This document shows positions 37,401-58,931 of a stretch of DNA of 64,000 nucleotides, piece by piece (position 1 is the stretch's first letter; every line of letters starts with the position of its first letter). The stretch lies in NCBI RefSeq assembly GCF_963576615.1, contig NC_088710.1, positions 6,259,396-6,323,395 of the forward strand, in the 5' to 3' direction. The notes under the pieces are model-generated. The model saw only the letters and a program-made list of their open reading frames with translations. It was not told the DNA's origin and did not search any database. The stretch comes from Watersipora subatra. Its lineage: Eukaryota > Bryozoa > Gymnolaemata > Cheilostomatida > Watersiporidae. A program made the translations under genes and the position numbers.

Positions 37401-40400
37401 CTAGTATGGCAAAGTAGCCGCGTTGCGTAGTGGTTAGCGCGCCTGTCTGCAAAACTGGGGTTTCACAATTTAATTCCAGTGGGAAGCAATTTTTTCATTC
37501 CTATAACTTTATCGCTATAACTAGACATGCGAATGACAGACAAACTAACACTTAAATTGTTTATATATAGAAGAGAGACAGACAGCACAATTTAAATTAT
37601 TATCAATGATATAAAATACATGTAAGACTACCTTAGCGCTCCCTGGTGGTTATTTCCTATGCTAATAAACTACAACAATTGGCAACTTCTCCCTACTTTT
37701 GCTCTGGTGAAGTCATTACGATTTCGGATAATACAAAGAGTGGAATATCATAAACACAAAGATGCCAGCAAACATTCTGTCATGAAATCTTTCGTGAAGG
37801 GTAAATCTAACAAAGTTTTTTCTTTTTGGTTTTTCTATACTTATTTATTCTAAAAAGGATACCGATGCACATGGACAGATCGTGACCTCATCCCTTTTCA
37901 ATTTATTATATCAAATAGCGATGCAAATGAATATTAAAAAGTTACCCTTAAAATAAAAATTGAATTGATCAACCAGTGATACTGTAATACAATGCTGAAG
38001 TGTTGAAGGATTATGCGACATTCATGAGAGATATTTATCGTTAATGGTCTGCTAAAACTTGCACCAAAAGTCTTTCCTAATACATGTATACATATAATCA
38101 AAAACTAACACCAAAATTTACTCCATCTAAAATCTTTTTGTTGATGCTAAAAGCTTGGGCAGACCAACAATAAAATCATTGTGCTAATCGTTAGCTGAAT
38201 CTTAACTGGTCATTATTGCTTATCTATATATACATATATATATATAAATCTCAGTGGTTGTCTGTCTGTCAGTCGTGTGTCCAGTTACAGCGATAATGTT
38301 CCAAGTACAAAAAAAAAACTTTCGCAGAGAATTTGAACTCGGAACCTCCAGGTCTGCAAACAGGCGAGCCAACCCATTTGATTATGTGTCCAACTGGCCG
38401 TAGCGATTAATAATAGTGCTCATATTCATGATATCAGCTAAAATTTGCATACTTAAACACATGGAAAAATACTATTGGTTATTAACTAGGTCGCTTGAAA
38501 ATTATGCGTGATATCACAAGATGGCTTCCGATGTAAAACACGCAAGTTACCAGCTTAAGTTACTCCAATTCATTGTGCAATCATTTTATTACCCATGTAG
38601 GGCTGATTATTACCTTTACGCTTATGCTTATTTCCTACATTCATCTAGTATGATACTAAAATAACATCAAAATATGGCCTGAAGTCCAGAAAAAAAAAAC
38701 AGTCACACTTACACTCTTGGGCACCATTCGTTTAGTGTCCACAACTTTATCATCGAGCTTGTGTGGACGACTGTCTTGTACTTTATCGACTGCTTCCTGA
38801 GACTCAAATGTCACAAATCCAAATCCTCGTGACCTGAAGGTGTAAGTACTTAGTAAAACAACAAAGCACAGTAATGCATTATAGACCAGAACTGCTAAAA
38901 CAAAACATAACTAAAAAAGTGACTAGCCATTGAAATGAAGCAAATCAAACGAACCTTTGAGTCTGGTTATCCTTCATTACAATGGAATCTGTGACTTTGC
39001 CATACTGGCTAAAGTATTCCTTTAGAGACTCGCTTGTTGTTGTTGAGTGTAGACCTCCAATAAACAGCTTCTTGAAGTGTGCTTGTTCCTAGCATCAAGA
39101 AGCAGCTCAAGAAAAGCGCAAAAACTAAATTAACTACTTATTGCTGGCACAAAGTAAAATGGCAAGAAATGCATGGGACAAGGCAAATATTCATAATTTC
39201 TCTGACTAATGACTCGATTGCACGTGACAAATATGGCACAGACTTGTTATCACTGTTAAATAGTTTCAACAGTATCTGTTGAAATAAAAATATAAATGAA
39301 AAAATAACAATCATTTAAAAAATAAATGAATGACCTTTGCTTAATGATAGGAATGTTTGTTTGTTGTAATTGGAGTTTTGTATTATTTCTTTCATATCAC
39401 TTTCTTACTTTGATCGCTCCAAGATGGTTACTCAATTCTTGTTATTATAAATTATTAATATTCTTCTAAGAATCACGAAGCCTTTTTCACTACTGCTACA
39501 ACTCACACTAGTATTCTAGTTAGAAGCACTCAGATATTAGTCAAGCAACGTAGAGCTAAACTATTCAATGGAGAATGAAGAACTGCATACATGTGTACCG
39601 ATCTACAAAACTGCAATACTTTGTTCATAAAACTTGCGACACGCTATGTTTGATTAATTTTTACCAAAAAGTGTTGTGCCTAAATCTGTGATGACTTGCA
39701 TGTTGGAATATTTAAAAAAACTACTCTTTGAAGTTGTCAGTTGATTTGGACAAATACAAGTGATTTACCTGTATGAGTCGATCTGAAAAAGCCAATAGAA
39801 TTTGGATTTAATAAAAAACTCAAAATATTAACTGACATTTCAAATGTTATCTTTTGGAATATAATTTATTGTTATACAACGGAAGTATATTTTAACTCAA
39901 ACAATCAAGTCAAGAAATTTTCATCGAAGGCAGCTCAGATAATTTAATCCTGATATTAAAATGCGAAACCTAATGCGATACCTATCACGCATTGCCAATG
40001 AAATTTTCAAGCCGCAGACGCTTTGCTGACAAAACTCAATCGCAAAATAGCAGACAGTCATAATATGAAACAGGATTGTTGAATGTCCTGACCTTTCGCT
40101 AATTTGGGCATTGTTTTTATATTTTATATTGTTTTTATACGACTTTTGATTGACTTGAGATTTACAAGTACCTGATTTGATGATAATAATAATAATAGTG
40201 AAGCCAGCCAGAATATACATGATGGTCATGTAATAACATGAAAATTATTATTATATATGTACTATTGCAATAATTTTTAAGGTTACTAATACATTTGTAA
40301 TGATAGAGTGACCTATCTATACGAGGAAATTTTTGATAGTGACGGAAATAAATAGAACAAATGCTAGCAAAGCTTGCTTTAATGATTTTGTCTATCGCGA

Positions 40401-43400
40401 CAGCGTTTGCTCCCATTGAAAAGTTTTTAACAAAAGCGGATTGATAGCACATCCAAGACAAAGTTTCCTGTCTGAATCACATCTTTTAAAACAGCTGTTA
40501 TTAAAACGCAGCGGCAACAAGAATATAATAAAATAAGAGTTTGAAATATCTTCTCTACATTAATGGCAATCAGTGTTCATCTTTATAATCTCATGTTCGC
40601 CAACTGCTGTTTTCAGATCAAAATTCATGAATCTACCCAATACACCCATATATAAAATACAAGGAAACAAATTATACTTCATTAGTTATCTATTTCAAAC
40701 TTACTTGTTTTCCGCACAATATACAACATCATTCCGATACATTGATGAAAGGAAATAAACAAATTTGCGGTAATCTATTATTTCCAGTAAAAGATCTAAT
40801 TTGCTTCTTAAATGGTCTTGTACCCAGTATTTTGTCAAATATTCCCAAATCATTGTCGATTGATTTAGGATTTGAATCAGGCAAGTGATGAAATGTTAGA
40901 TATCATTTGACAAAAACAGATGATTTGATTTTAATTAAAACTGTTTATACTTGACTTACGTGTCTTCAACTAAAGAGTAATATAGATACGACCCTGTGTA
41001 AAACAATTGCTATGTTGATGAGCCAAATTTCTATGAATTGGGATGTGAACAGTCAGATGCAAGTCTCACTATTGTTCGATGCTTTCAATGAATACAAAAC
41101 GCTCAATTAAGTTATCTATCGGAATTGCAATCAATGTCTACAAATTTTTGCTAATATTTTTGTTGTTAAAAACGAAAGCCTGCCATCCTTATTGGATACA
41201 TCGCATAACTCGGCACTACCACCGGTTCCAACCCAGTTGATATAAATGATTGTCTGACACTATCGTATCAGACTGCAATTATTTTGCAAGTGTATTGCGT
41301 AATGTGCACACAACATTGCTATATTAACTTCAATAATAATATTATAAGTTTTAGGAGCATTCGTGACAACTACTGAAGGACATTTGGTGAAAGGTTTGAC
41401 CAACTGAACCCTTTTGCAGGCAGAGCGATATTATCGTCGTTTTGCGATACTGACGACAATGGGCAGAGCCACTATTTTGTCACCACACGAACGTTTTTTA
41501 AAAATCGATTTCTGGTTAGCTTATTGCCTTTTTCTGTTAAATTTTTTACTTATAGTAAACTACAATATATTGGTATTTGTTAGAAACTAAAAAATAAGCC
41601 GTTTTGAGAAAAAAACCATCGTTTTTGCAATATTAAACGAACGAAAAATTCGAAATAAAACTGTCTTTAGATAAAATTGGGAATTTTGTTTGTAGCTTGT
41701 TTCTGCTTTTTGAATGTTTTCCCAGAGTGCAACAACTTCTTTTTAGTGTCATGGCACCCTCCAAACGAAATTAGCCAGGTCACTCTAATACTGCAAGGAG
41801 TAGTAGTGTTAGTGCTAGCAGTAATAGGATGATATCAGCTGATTGTGATAACTTTTCAGATTTAGTAGCCAGAACTAATAATGACAGTGAATCTGGTTCA
41901 GATTGTGACTGGAGTGGTTTTGCATTGGAATCTGAGAGTGAAAGTGATAAAGAAGCTAGTATCAGTTTTCACAACCATGGAGGTGGCAGTGATGCTAGTG
42001 CCTGGACTACTATCAGAAATTTATATACTAATCAGGCCTCTGCAAGGGCACATGCTTCCAAAAGTACCATAGCTAGAGAAACAGTTATGAGAAGAATTGA
42101 ATTGAAACACATTTATTTGTATTTACCTGTATCATAAACACATAATACATGTTTACAATATAAATAAGTGTTCAGGGATTTTTTTAATATCAATTTTTGA
42201 AAAAATTAATTTGCCCAAGGGGTCTCAAATAGCCCAAAAAACTTGCCTGCGAAAGGGTTTTAACTTATCAAAATTATCTCAACACCTCAAAATCTCACCA
42301 TCTCCAAGGAAATCCACCATTTAATTTCTCTCCGACGATTTCTATATCCAACAGTACCCTAACAAGGCAATCTACTTCTAAACTATTTGGCTTTATCATC
42401 AACGACTCTCTATCATGGCTAGACCACATCTCATTCATCTCAAATAAAATATCATCCAACCTACATATATATATATCTATATATATATATATATATAACA
42501 TTCGTCATCTTATGAACTTTGATACTGCCAAACTATATTACTATAATCTTATCCATGCTCATCTTATATATGGCCTTCATGCGTTCTACCCTACAACACA
42601 ATACTACTGTAAAATACACTAACACACCATTTATGTTACAAAAAAAGCTCTGCGACTCACATGCAGACACCTAAACATACATCATAAAAATCATCGCTTA
42701 CCACCTACCAGCTTAATAGCAAACACTACTGGTGTTCTTCCCTGACCTAAGCGGCCGCAGTACTTTACCGGCCTCATTGCTCATTCAATGCTCAACAATA
42801 CCTGCCCCAAAAATCCAAGCTATATAGCTTTCAAACCATAAACTATTATCACAAATCCAGGACCAGATTTAAATTACCTAATGCCATAAACCACAACAAA
42901 CTCAACAGTACTCTACTGAATTCATTTAATAGCCTCTGCACTCGTTTAAGAATTCTTTCTCTGCAATCTTCTAAAACGAAACTCAAACTACATCTACCAT
43001 CCTTCGATTAATAATAGCATTCAACATATAGCCTTGTCTATTTTATCATTTCTGTATTATATCTTTGTTTTCATAACTAGAAATCTGTTGCAATAAATAT
43101 GCATAGCTAGTTTTACAGAGCTTATACTTGGCCACATTTTGTTTAAACAACACTTATGTCAATTCTCAAGCTTACTTTTACATAGTTTATGCTTTCAGTT
43201 CCAACATTATTATATTAGTTGGACTATTCCTTAGGTTTTATTTTGTATACTGCTTTTTAGTTTACTTGCTGTGATACTTTGTGGAAAGCATATTGTAAAA
43301 TATGACTATTGCTTACCACAACAAATATTGCTCATATATAAAAACCAAATTGTTAAACCGTAGAAGTAAATAACAATTGGTGCTATACTTACAAATTCTG

Positions 43401-43404
43401 CCAT
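31420..43404 (-). CDS. hnRNP A/B-family RNA-binding protein, copy 2
   Basis: Eleven coding exons: 43404-43393, 39088-38955, 38833-38713, 36063-35856, 35752-35632, 35542-35532, 35179-35099, 35016-34711, 32744-32616, 31636-31526 and 31430-31420 (TAA). The protein is 414 residues. Lengths of exons 1-6 equal those of copy 1 exactly, and all phases match. The first exon (ATG GCA GAA TTT/GTAAGT) is 4.3 kb upstream of the second. RRM1 (LFIGGL, RGFGFVTF) and RRM2 ([14 protein letters not shown]) are intact. The tail has a longer MMGNQG/MMNNQG block than copy 1 but lacks counterparts of copy 1 exons 9 and 11: exon 9 survives as a relic at 33035-33110 and exon 11 is not found. The end keeps QARSFTSPYS, a PY-type nuclear import signal. 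It is head-to-head with the HP1 gene. Same role as copy 1 inferred; different tail suggests different assembly properties. Confidence 0.88.
33035..33110 (-). pseudogene. Degenerate relic of tail exon 9 in hnRNP copy 2
   Basis: The minus strand holds AGCTTTAACCAAAG, then CCAGACAAACCAATGG and GGAAGGAAACAT, matching copy 1 exon 9 (which encodes GGFNQGPFQSNQGMQGNMG). The copy 2 version has indels that shift the frame, an in-frame TGA, and ATTGATTC where the donor should be. It is therefore skipped in my model. Flanking exon phases (1 and 1) allow skipping without frame loss. Confidence 0.6.
33161..34630. mobile_element. TA-flanked DNA element with CCGTAAAACCTCTAA ends
   Basis: The left end CCGTAAAACCTCTAATTGA and the right end TTAGAGGTTTTACGG are inverted, with TA at 33159-33160 and 34631-34632. 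Near both ends the GAACGCC / TTGACCGCC-type words recur (ATTTGAACGCC, ATTTGACCGC). An interior plus-strand frame (about 33660-34049) includes NCLDTNIDWFSSAEKELKPE but is not recognised. It is inserted in hnRNP copy 2 between tail exons 8 and 10, next to the exon-9 relic. Confidence 0.7.
36420..36490 (-). repeat. tRNA-derived SINE fragment
   Basis: The minus strand reads TAGCTTAATTGGTAAGG (A-box-like) and, 20 or so bases on, GGTTTCGAAAATAAATC (B-box-like). It lies in intron 3 of hnRNP copy 2 with three other tRNA-like pieces. No clover-leaf with matched acceptor stem was seen, so it is not called a tRNA gene. Confidence 0.45.
37230..37290 (-). repeat. Possible tRNA-derived SINE fragment
   Basis: The minus strand has GGCATAGTGGTAGTACGC, an A-box-like start, followed almost directly by GGTTCACATCC, which is B-box-like. 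The interval between the two is too short for a tRNA, so this is a deleted retroposon at best. Confidence 0.3.
37415..37590 (+). repeat. tRNA-derived SINE
   Basis: TAGTGGTTAGCGCGCC is a good A-box; CTGTCTGCAAAACTGGGG follows, and a degenerate B-box is seen at about 37466-37484. The tail includes GACAGACAAAC and TATA-rich sequence. These tail words also occur, inverted, in the SINE at 38235-38410, so the two are one family. Confidence 0.65.
38235..38410 (-). repeat. tRNA-derived SINE, same family
   Basis: On the minus strand GGTTGGCTCGCCTG (A-box region), TTTGCAGACCTGGAGG and GGTTCCGAGTTCAAATTC (B-box) appear in order, followed by a CAGACAGACAACCACTGAG tail that runs into a (TA)n stretch at 38224-38250. 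It is the best preserved SINE here. Confidence 0.7.
41409..42257. mobile_element. piggyBac-like element relic
   Basis: The ends CCCTTTTGCAGGCA and TGCCTGCGAAAGGG are inverted near-matches. The TTAA duplication is no longer intact (CTGAA left, TTTTA right). Just inside the left end, TCGTCGTTTTGCGATACTGACGACAATG forms an imperfect hairpin, as in the other piggyBac-like ends in this window. It lies in intron 1 of hnRNP copy 2. Confidence 0.6.
41752..42137 (+). pseudogene. piggyBac transposase N-terminal remnant
   Basis: A frame starts MAPSKRN then hits a stop. Downstream in the same frame it reads ISADCDNFSDLVARTNNDSE and an acidic SESESDKE run before ending at 42137. Acidic, serine-rich N-termini followed by the catalytic domain are usual in piggyBac-derived transposases. 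Here only the N-terminal part survives, so assignment rests mainly on the element ends. Confidence 0.45.
42258..43016 (+). pseudogene. Decayed LINE reverse-transcriptase C-terminal fragment
   Basis: Frames broken by stops and indels read SKLFGFIINDSLSWLDHISF, then YYYNLIHAHLIYGLHAFYP, then KKALRLTCR and finally AINHNKLNSTLLNSFNSL. These match the post-catalytic region of CR1/L2-type LINE proteins, where the family pattern is KLLGV.ID..LSW..HI, YYSLIHPYL.YGI..W and KKA.R. A (TA)n run interrupts it at 42463-42497. It is far more decayed than the LINE at 13.5-16.7 kb and of a different lineage. Confidence 0.7.
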
Positions 43405-44397
43405 ATTTGAGAATTTCAACAAACTTGTCTTCGGAGAATTATATACTAAGCGAAGGTGGTTACTTGACACGATGTTGTTAGAAGGAACCGTTTCCGTAGG
43501 ACAACGATGCCCGATTTGCGTGCTACAAAGATTTAAGATGGAGGTCGCTTACTTCAGATCACCGTTGTTCTTAGACTATATTAAATGGTTTTTGCTGAGC
43601 GTTTTCAGAAAAATAAATCTGTTTAGAATAGATAAAGTTGCAATTTTTTTTGTTTCAAAGTTTGCACATTTTGCATTAACTTATCAATTTAATTTTAAAA
43701 TTTTTGAACTCTTTTTGAATATAAAAGTTTGTTTGAAGGTTACATTTGGCGGTAGATGAGGTCTTTCTTCCATGTCGTAAACACGTTTTGTATATACAAG
43801 TTGTATGTACAATATTTTGATATTTATTTTTTGTTGTATTTATTTTATTAAATCTTGTTGTAGTAATCGGTGTATCAGATTTATATGCTTTTTTAAACAA
43901 ACCATTTGTAGGAATCATTTCGAAACAACATAAAAATAACCAATTAGACGAGTATCAGTCGAGCATTTATGTCTGCGTATATTTATAGCTTATTGCCTTG
44001 GAATAGTGCTGGCTTTTGAGCCACAATCATTATGTCAAATGTTAAAAAACAACACTGAGTCAAAAAATTTTTGATTCATGTTGTTCAAAACATCGCAGTT
44101 CATCTAAGTGATGTAAAATTTCTTTCATACTGCTGTTTTATGATTAATAAGCCGTGGGAAATCTAGTCATTCATTAGTGTTTTGCTATAAACGCTAAAGT
44201 CAAGTCGTCAAATGTGTAGTAACGAGTAATTGGAAAAGTCTAATTCGAGTTTAATCGACTGATATGATTGATTCAGTATGATATGATACATTGCAATTGC
44301 CTGCATGCTCTCATGTTTCATTCAAGCTAAGTACAAATGGATTACTAACGGACTCAGTTTGCAGTTATTTTAATTCCTGTCACTACTTTGGTAGATA
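43405..44397. promoter_or_regulatory. Bidirectional promoter region between hnRNP copy 2 and HP1
   Basis: The two start codons face away from each other across 993 bp (hnRNP ATG at 43404-43402 on minus; HP1 ATG at 44398-44400 on plus). I see no TATA box in a convincing place and no CpG-rich tract like that of vertebrate counterparts. A YY1-like AAGATGGAGG is present at 43534-43543. The function as a shared promoter is inferred from geometry and from the vertebrate HNRNPA2B1-CBX3 and HNRNPA1-CBX5 pairs. Confidence 0.55.
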
Positions 44398-54584
<10,187 letters not shown>

Positions 54585-54880
54585 ACCTCAAAGACATTCT
54601 TGTATAAATCCTAGTCTAACTGTGTATGTATATAATACTAAGCCATGGTTCCAAGTCCTCTTATCTCTTCATTCCTACTGCGCTGCATGTAGCTGCATGT
54701 ACTTGGAGGGGCTGTCGTTGTTCACTGCTGGCATATTTTACTGTAGTATCAGTTGAGAGTGATCAAGAACTTACTGCCTTATTTGAATGTGTCGAACATT
54801 TGTTCTTTTTCACAATGTTAATAAGCACATTCTCCCAGAACAGGCCTTTTGCCATATATGTATATATATATATATCTATA

Positions 54881-54886
54881 AATAAA
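54881..54886 (+). promoter_or_regulatory. Likely poly(A) signal of HP1
   Basis: AATAAA sits 297 bases past the HP1 stop codon and just after a (TA)n tract. It is the first AATAAA after the stop that I noticed. Confidence 0.5.
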
Positions 54887-55504
54887 TTGCCGCTTGCTTC
54901 AATCGGCAGGAAAAATAGACAATGAATAGAAAATTGGAATGTATTGTGTATGTTTTTGTTGGTTACATCAAATGCTGCAGTTTCAAGTATTAAAGCATCT
55001 CGAGGTTTGCATGCATCTTAACTTTAGATCTTTACGTTTTTCCATTTTTAAAGTTCATCATCTAGTTCTTTATATTACCTACTGAAAATTGGTTGACTGC
55101 TTTGGCTTGACTCACTGATGTATTTGCAAGGGCTTAAGGCACTCGCGGTAGCAATGTGCAGGTCAGCAATGTGCAGGTCGTGTTGCAGTACCTATCACTT
55201 ATCTTAATCTTGCATTAGAAAACATTATTAGCGAACATAATGCCACGCACCATATGTATACATATAAAGTTTTTGTGACTAGAGAGGTTTTGCATGAGAC
55301 CGGCAAAGGCATGATATCATAATAAAATATTCAACAGATAAACAGAACCATCTAGGAAGTAGCGTCAGAAAAGATGTGTATACACTTGAAACTTACTAGC
55401 GAAAGAGTGTCTTTTCCTACCGGGAAGTTGAGTACACAGAAAACCTTTAAAAGGGGGGTATTGTCAAATTAGTGACGGAGTTCTGTAGAAGTGTTTCATG
55501 AGGC

Positions 55505-57562
55505 TTAGGAGTGAATATCACCAAGTGCATCTGCAGTGAAAACATGGTCTTGTCCTTTCTTAAGGAGGCGCACAAGCTCTCTTCTGTTGCTCAGCAGTCT
55601 TGCTAACCTGTTTCTCACGACTAGGCGGTCTTTCTCACTGATTGTCGCTAAAACATTTACTCCAGCAGCAAATGGATGATGGAGCACCCCGGTAATCTGT
55701 AATCATAAATGAAGCTCTTCACACAAATTATGGCAAGTGTGTAGATTATTCAAGGGGTGGTGCAAATGGTTTATTTCTATGTTGACTTGGCTATCTTAAA
55801 ATCCATGTTCATACTGAAGCATGGATTCATTCGTATGTCAAAGGTAAATGTTAATGCCAAGAAAAATGTAAAGATTTATAGTGGACCATAACATGCCTAC
55901 GAACCATATGTTGATGCCACCGCGAGAGAATGTTTGTAAAGCACCGCTCTAGATCCACCATCTGCCATGAGGGTAGCCTATCAACATCCTCATCAAACAT
56001 GTCGTATAGAATCATAGTGAGAAACTCCTGCACGTAGCCCCAAAGTGTGTGTCAATTACGTAGGTGACAGTACTCGACTACTGTGCAGTTGTGGCTCTAT
56101 GGCTTGTCAGCCTATTCATAGTTCCTTTTTTCAATTACTTCCTAGGTTGAATTGAAATCCTTATTCCACATGAACTACCTGTATATAGCTCCTTGTGAAA
56201 ATGCTTGCTCAATTAACTAAAAGGTCTATAGGTCTGTCAAGAATGCATTGGTTGGCATTCAGTCCAATTGTTATATAAGATGATAAGTCACTCATCAAAC
56301 AAACAGATTCTGTATAGTACTACAGTTTGGACGATATGAGATACAATAGATGGCTACTAACCTGGGAACATAGTTGCAGAGTAGAGTCTAAATCTAAGAT
56401 GATATGAATTAGCCTTAGAGCTTTGCTTCGAATCCGTCGATCAGCTCTATTCATTATTTCTATTAGTCGTGTTGCTCTACTTGGATTATCGTACCTTTGG
56501 ACAAAAAAACACTTACACTGTGAGCTGGATCCAACAATGTTTTACAGTTGATTTCTTGCTTCCACTAAAAGATTTTGCAAGCTTATTAATGTGGTTATCT
56601 TATAAAGTTATTGTTCATTTGCAGGACTGGTTGTCTACCACTAAAACTGTAATATGCAGCATGTCATTGCCTACTGTGAAGCTAACAAAATTTTATAAGT
56701 ATCTCAAAATAGACAGAGCCACTAGCTTAGATGCGGGAGGGCTATACTAAACCCACCTCCAGAGAGTGTCACTATTGGGGTCCTTATCAAAAGAATAAGG
56801 TTTTGTTACAAACAGTGTTCCATCTTCATCCTTTTTGAGGCATCTCTGCTGTAGCGCTGGCACAACAGTTAGCTGCACCACATCATCAAGAAGTATAACA
56901 ATACTTTGTTTTTCTCTGCCCTCTGCATCCACAGTATAAAATGGTTGGACAACTCCGCGGCCGATACTCTGGCATATATGGGTCATAAGTTCATGAATGG
57001 CTTTGCTGATCTTTAAGGGGGAGAGCAAGTTTTTGTGTGCATCTGACCTGATAGATTGAAATCTATCGAAACTGGCATTTCTGCTTGTGTGGATAGACGT
57101 ATAGCCCTCGTAGGCTTTTCTCAGTTTATAGTCTTTAAACTTTAAAGGAAAGTAGATAGTAATGTGATGATAGTTATGCTTGTTGCATAAGCCTGTAACA
57201 GCTGGACCAGACATGAACAGTTCTCCAAACTTAAGATTGTGTCTGTTCTTGTTGATTCTATGCGTTATGGTATAAAGAAATGAGTTGGTTCGTTCAATAA
57301 TGTCTTCTATAATAGCATCATCAACGTGAATATGTTTATGGTAGAGGTCGTCAAGCGCTTTAGAAATGGCCGTACTGGCTGAAGCAAAAGTTTTCTCTCG
57401 TCGAAGTTTCTGCGCGGAAGAAAGACGGCCTACTACCAATGGTGGAGCTCTGATACGTGTTGGAATTCGCCTCAGTACAGGTGATGTCTCAGCCTCGTAG
57501 CGAACTCCACTCAGGTTGGACGTACTTCTGATGTCTGGCAGGTGCAGCCGAGGCTCACCCAT
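55505..57562 (-). CDS. Mab-21-fold protein most like MIEF/MiD49/51
   Basis: Coding exons: 57562 (ATG, inside an exon beginning 57573) to 56757, 56494-56362, 56027-55905 and 55696-55505 (TAA). Phases agree; the product is 417 residues. Residues about 60-250 resemble an inactive nucleotidyltransferase core: KFGELFMSGPAVTGLCNKH stands where active enzymes have GS, and ITIYFPL replaces the metal-binding acids. Then come REKQSIVILLDD, VTKPYSFDKD and LWRYDNPSRATRLIEIMNRA, and an all-helical C-terminal half (ILYDMFDEDV, GVNVLATISEKD). The order DLYLSG-like strand, LSP helix, VAKPH-like segment, LWR and helical bundle is closest to vertebrate MiD49/51, mitochondrial Drp1 receptors. No N-terminal membrane anchor is visible, so another Mab-21/cGAS-like branch is possible. 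The upstream exon is open at its 5' border; an alternative ATG is discussed separately. Confidence 0.75.
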
Positions 57563-57573
57563 TGCTAATGAGC

Positions 57574-58267
57574 CTGTGGGACACAAAGTTATATGTCATC
57601 AAGTTTTAATGCCAATTGTTATTACTTTTAGTTACAGATGTGGGACATCTAGTAGACCACTAATGACTGTCTCCTCTAGAAATGTTATGTTTAGAGATGC
57701 ATAGACAAGCTTGACACAATACAATGTTGGTATTGTCAGCATTCTCAGAGGAGTAAACGCATTCAAAATGTGAAAGCATTATTTTGCGTAAAACCCAAAA
57801 ATTATTTTTCCCAAACCCTTTTCGAATGACACATGTTGGCTGAATTATCTTCTTATACACATTGCAGAATTGTACCATATCAACGCAAACAGACAAAATA
57901 ACTCTTATGCCATCTGCATAACTTATCTAATATAGCTATATTATAGATATTTCGTATTTAAATCTTATATATACTCTATGTATTGAAGGCACTACTGCTA
58001 TTCTCATGAAGAGCAGATTTAAACATATCGTTACGTTGTATTTTATTGTACATAATTTGTTATACTACTACAAGCATGTTGAAAAATTTTCTGCACCATT
58101 ATAATTTGTAACATCTAAATAAATAACAAGATATTATCTAACAATATCTTTAAAATTGAAACTTGCTAGATGTTCAAAAATAAATACTCCAATAAGAAAC
58201 AGCAAATGTTTAGATGTGAGAGTTATCTCCTCCTTACTTCTAGTTAAGTTGCGTTAGCAGCTGAGTA
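57574..58267. other. Putative first intron/5' region of the Mab-21-fold gene
   Basis: The acceptor TTGTGTCCCACAG at 57586-57574 implies an upstream exon. No other coding feature is visible; the rest is AT-rich. Confidence 0.45.
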
Positions 58268-58931
58268 CCGTAAGTCCTCACGCTCAAGCCGCGCGGCTTG
58301 TGCTCAAAAACAGATGACTCACGAAAGAAAAAATAATCCTCCAACAAGCCGCATATGCCTACAGACCGCGGCTAATGACTGAGGTTTTGTCGTCCTTGAC
58401 CCCTTCCGACGCGAGAGTGTTGAGACAGGTTTCGCTATACCCCCGTCCTCTTGAATGAGAAAACAAGCTACATCAGACACGTGAAAATAATTTTCTTTTA
58501 CTTGCAAGTTCAAATTAAAATTCCTAAACCCTTGCTTCAAGAACTTACTTGCCATGTCTCAGCTAGATTTTTATTGCGCTGTTAGAGGGCTTCAGGTTTA
58601 TGGAAAGATGCCGGTCAAGAATGAAAAGGTGTTAATAACCTATACCTGCGGTGAGTTAAACATGAGCGATAAATTCTTCTTTAGTCTACAGTATTCTATA
58701 AACATGACCTTGAAAATAAACGAGTAGGTCGCTAAAACCCCATACATAAAAGTGTATCATGACTGCGATTCTATGGTTATAGTGCAGAACTGAGCGGAGA
58801 CCGCATTTATCGAGAAGCCGCCCTGAGCCTCACGTAAGTTTTAAAAACTTGGTTTTAGCCACGGCCTATGACCTTGAACCAAAAGCCGCGCCCAACGACA
58901 AGCCGCGCGGCTTGAGGATAAGGACTTGCGG
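58268..58931. mobile_element. TA-flanked element with 16-bp palindromes in each end
   Basis: The ends CCGTAAGTCCTCACGCTC and (inverted) CCGCAAGTCCTTATCCTC are each followed directly by the perfect palindrome CAAGCCGCGCGGCTTG. TA flanks both sides (58266-58267 and 58932-58933). It is 664 bp with no recognised coding frame. On the minus strand it contains ATGGCAA followed by GTAAGT (58555-58547), which would join in frame to the Mab-21-fold exon at 57573. Confidence 0.8.

Noticed and set aside
37415-37490. Functional tRNA gene
   Set aside because: A-box is good but the B-box is degenerate and no acceptor-stem pairing is visible; a shared tail with another copy marks it as a SINE.
43472-43759. 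95-codon plus-strand frame in the hnRNP-HP1 interval
   Set aside because: No similarity or splice context; AT-rich hydrophobic translation typical of chance frames.
58549-58555. 7-nt first coding exon (ATGGCAA/GTAAGT) of the Mab-21-fold gene
   Set aside because: It joins in phase but lies inside a mobile element, so the conservative start at 57562 was used for the gene; reported as a finding instead.
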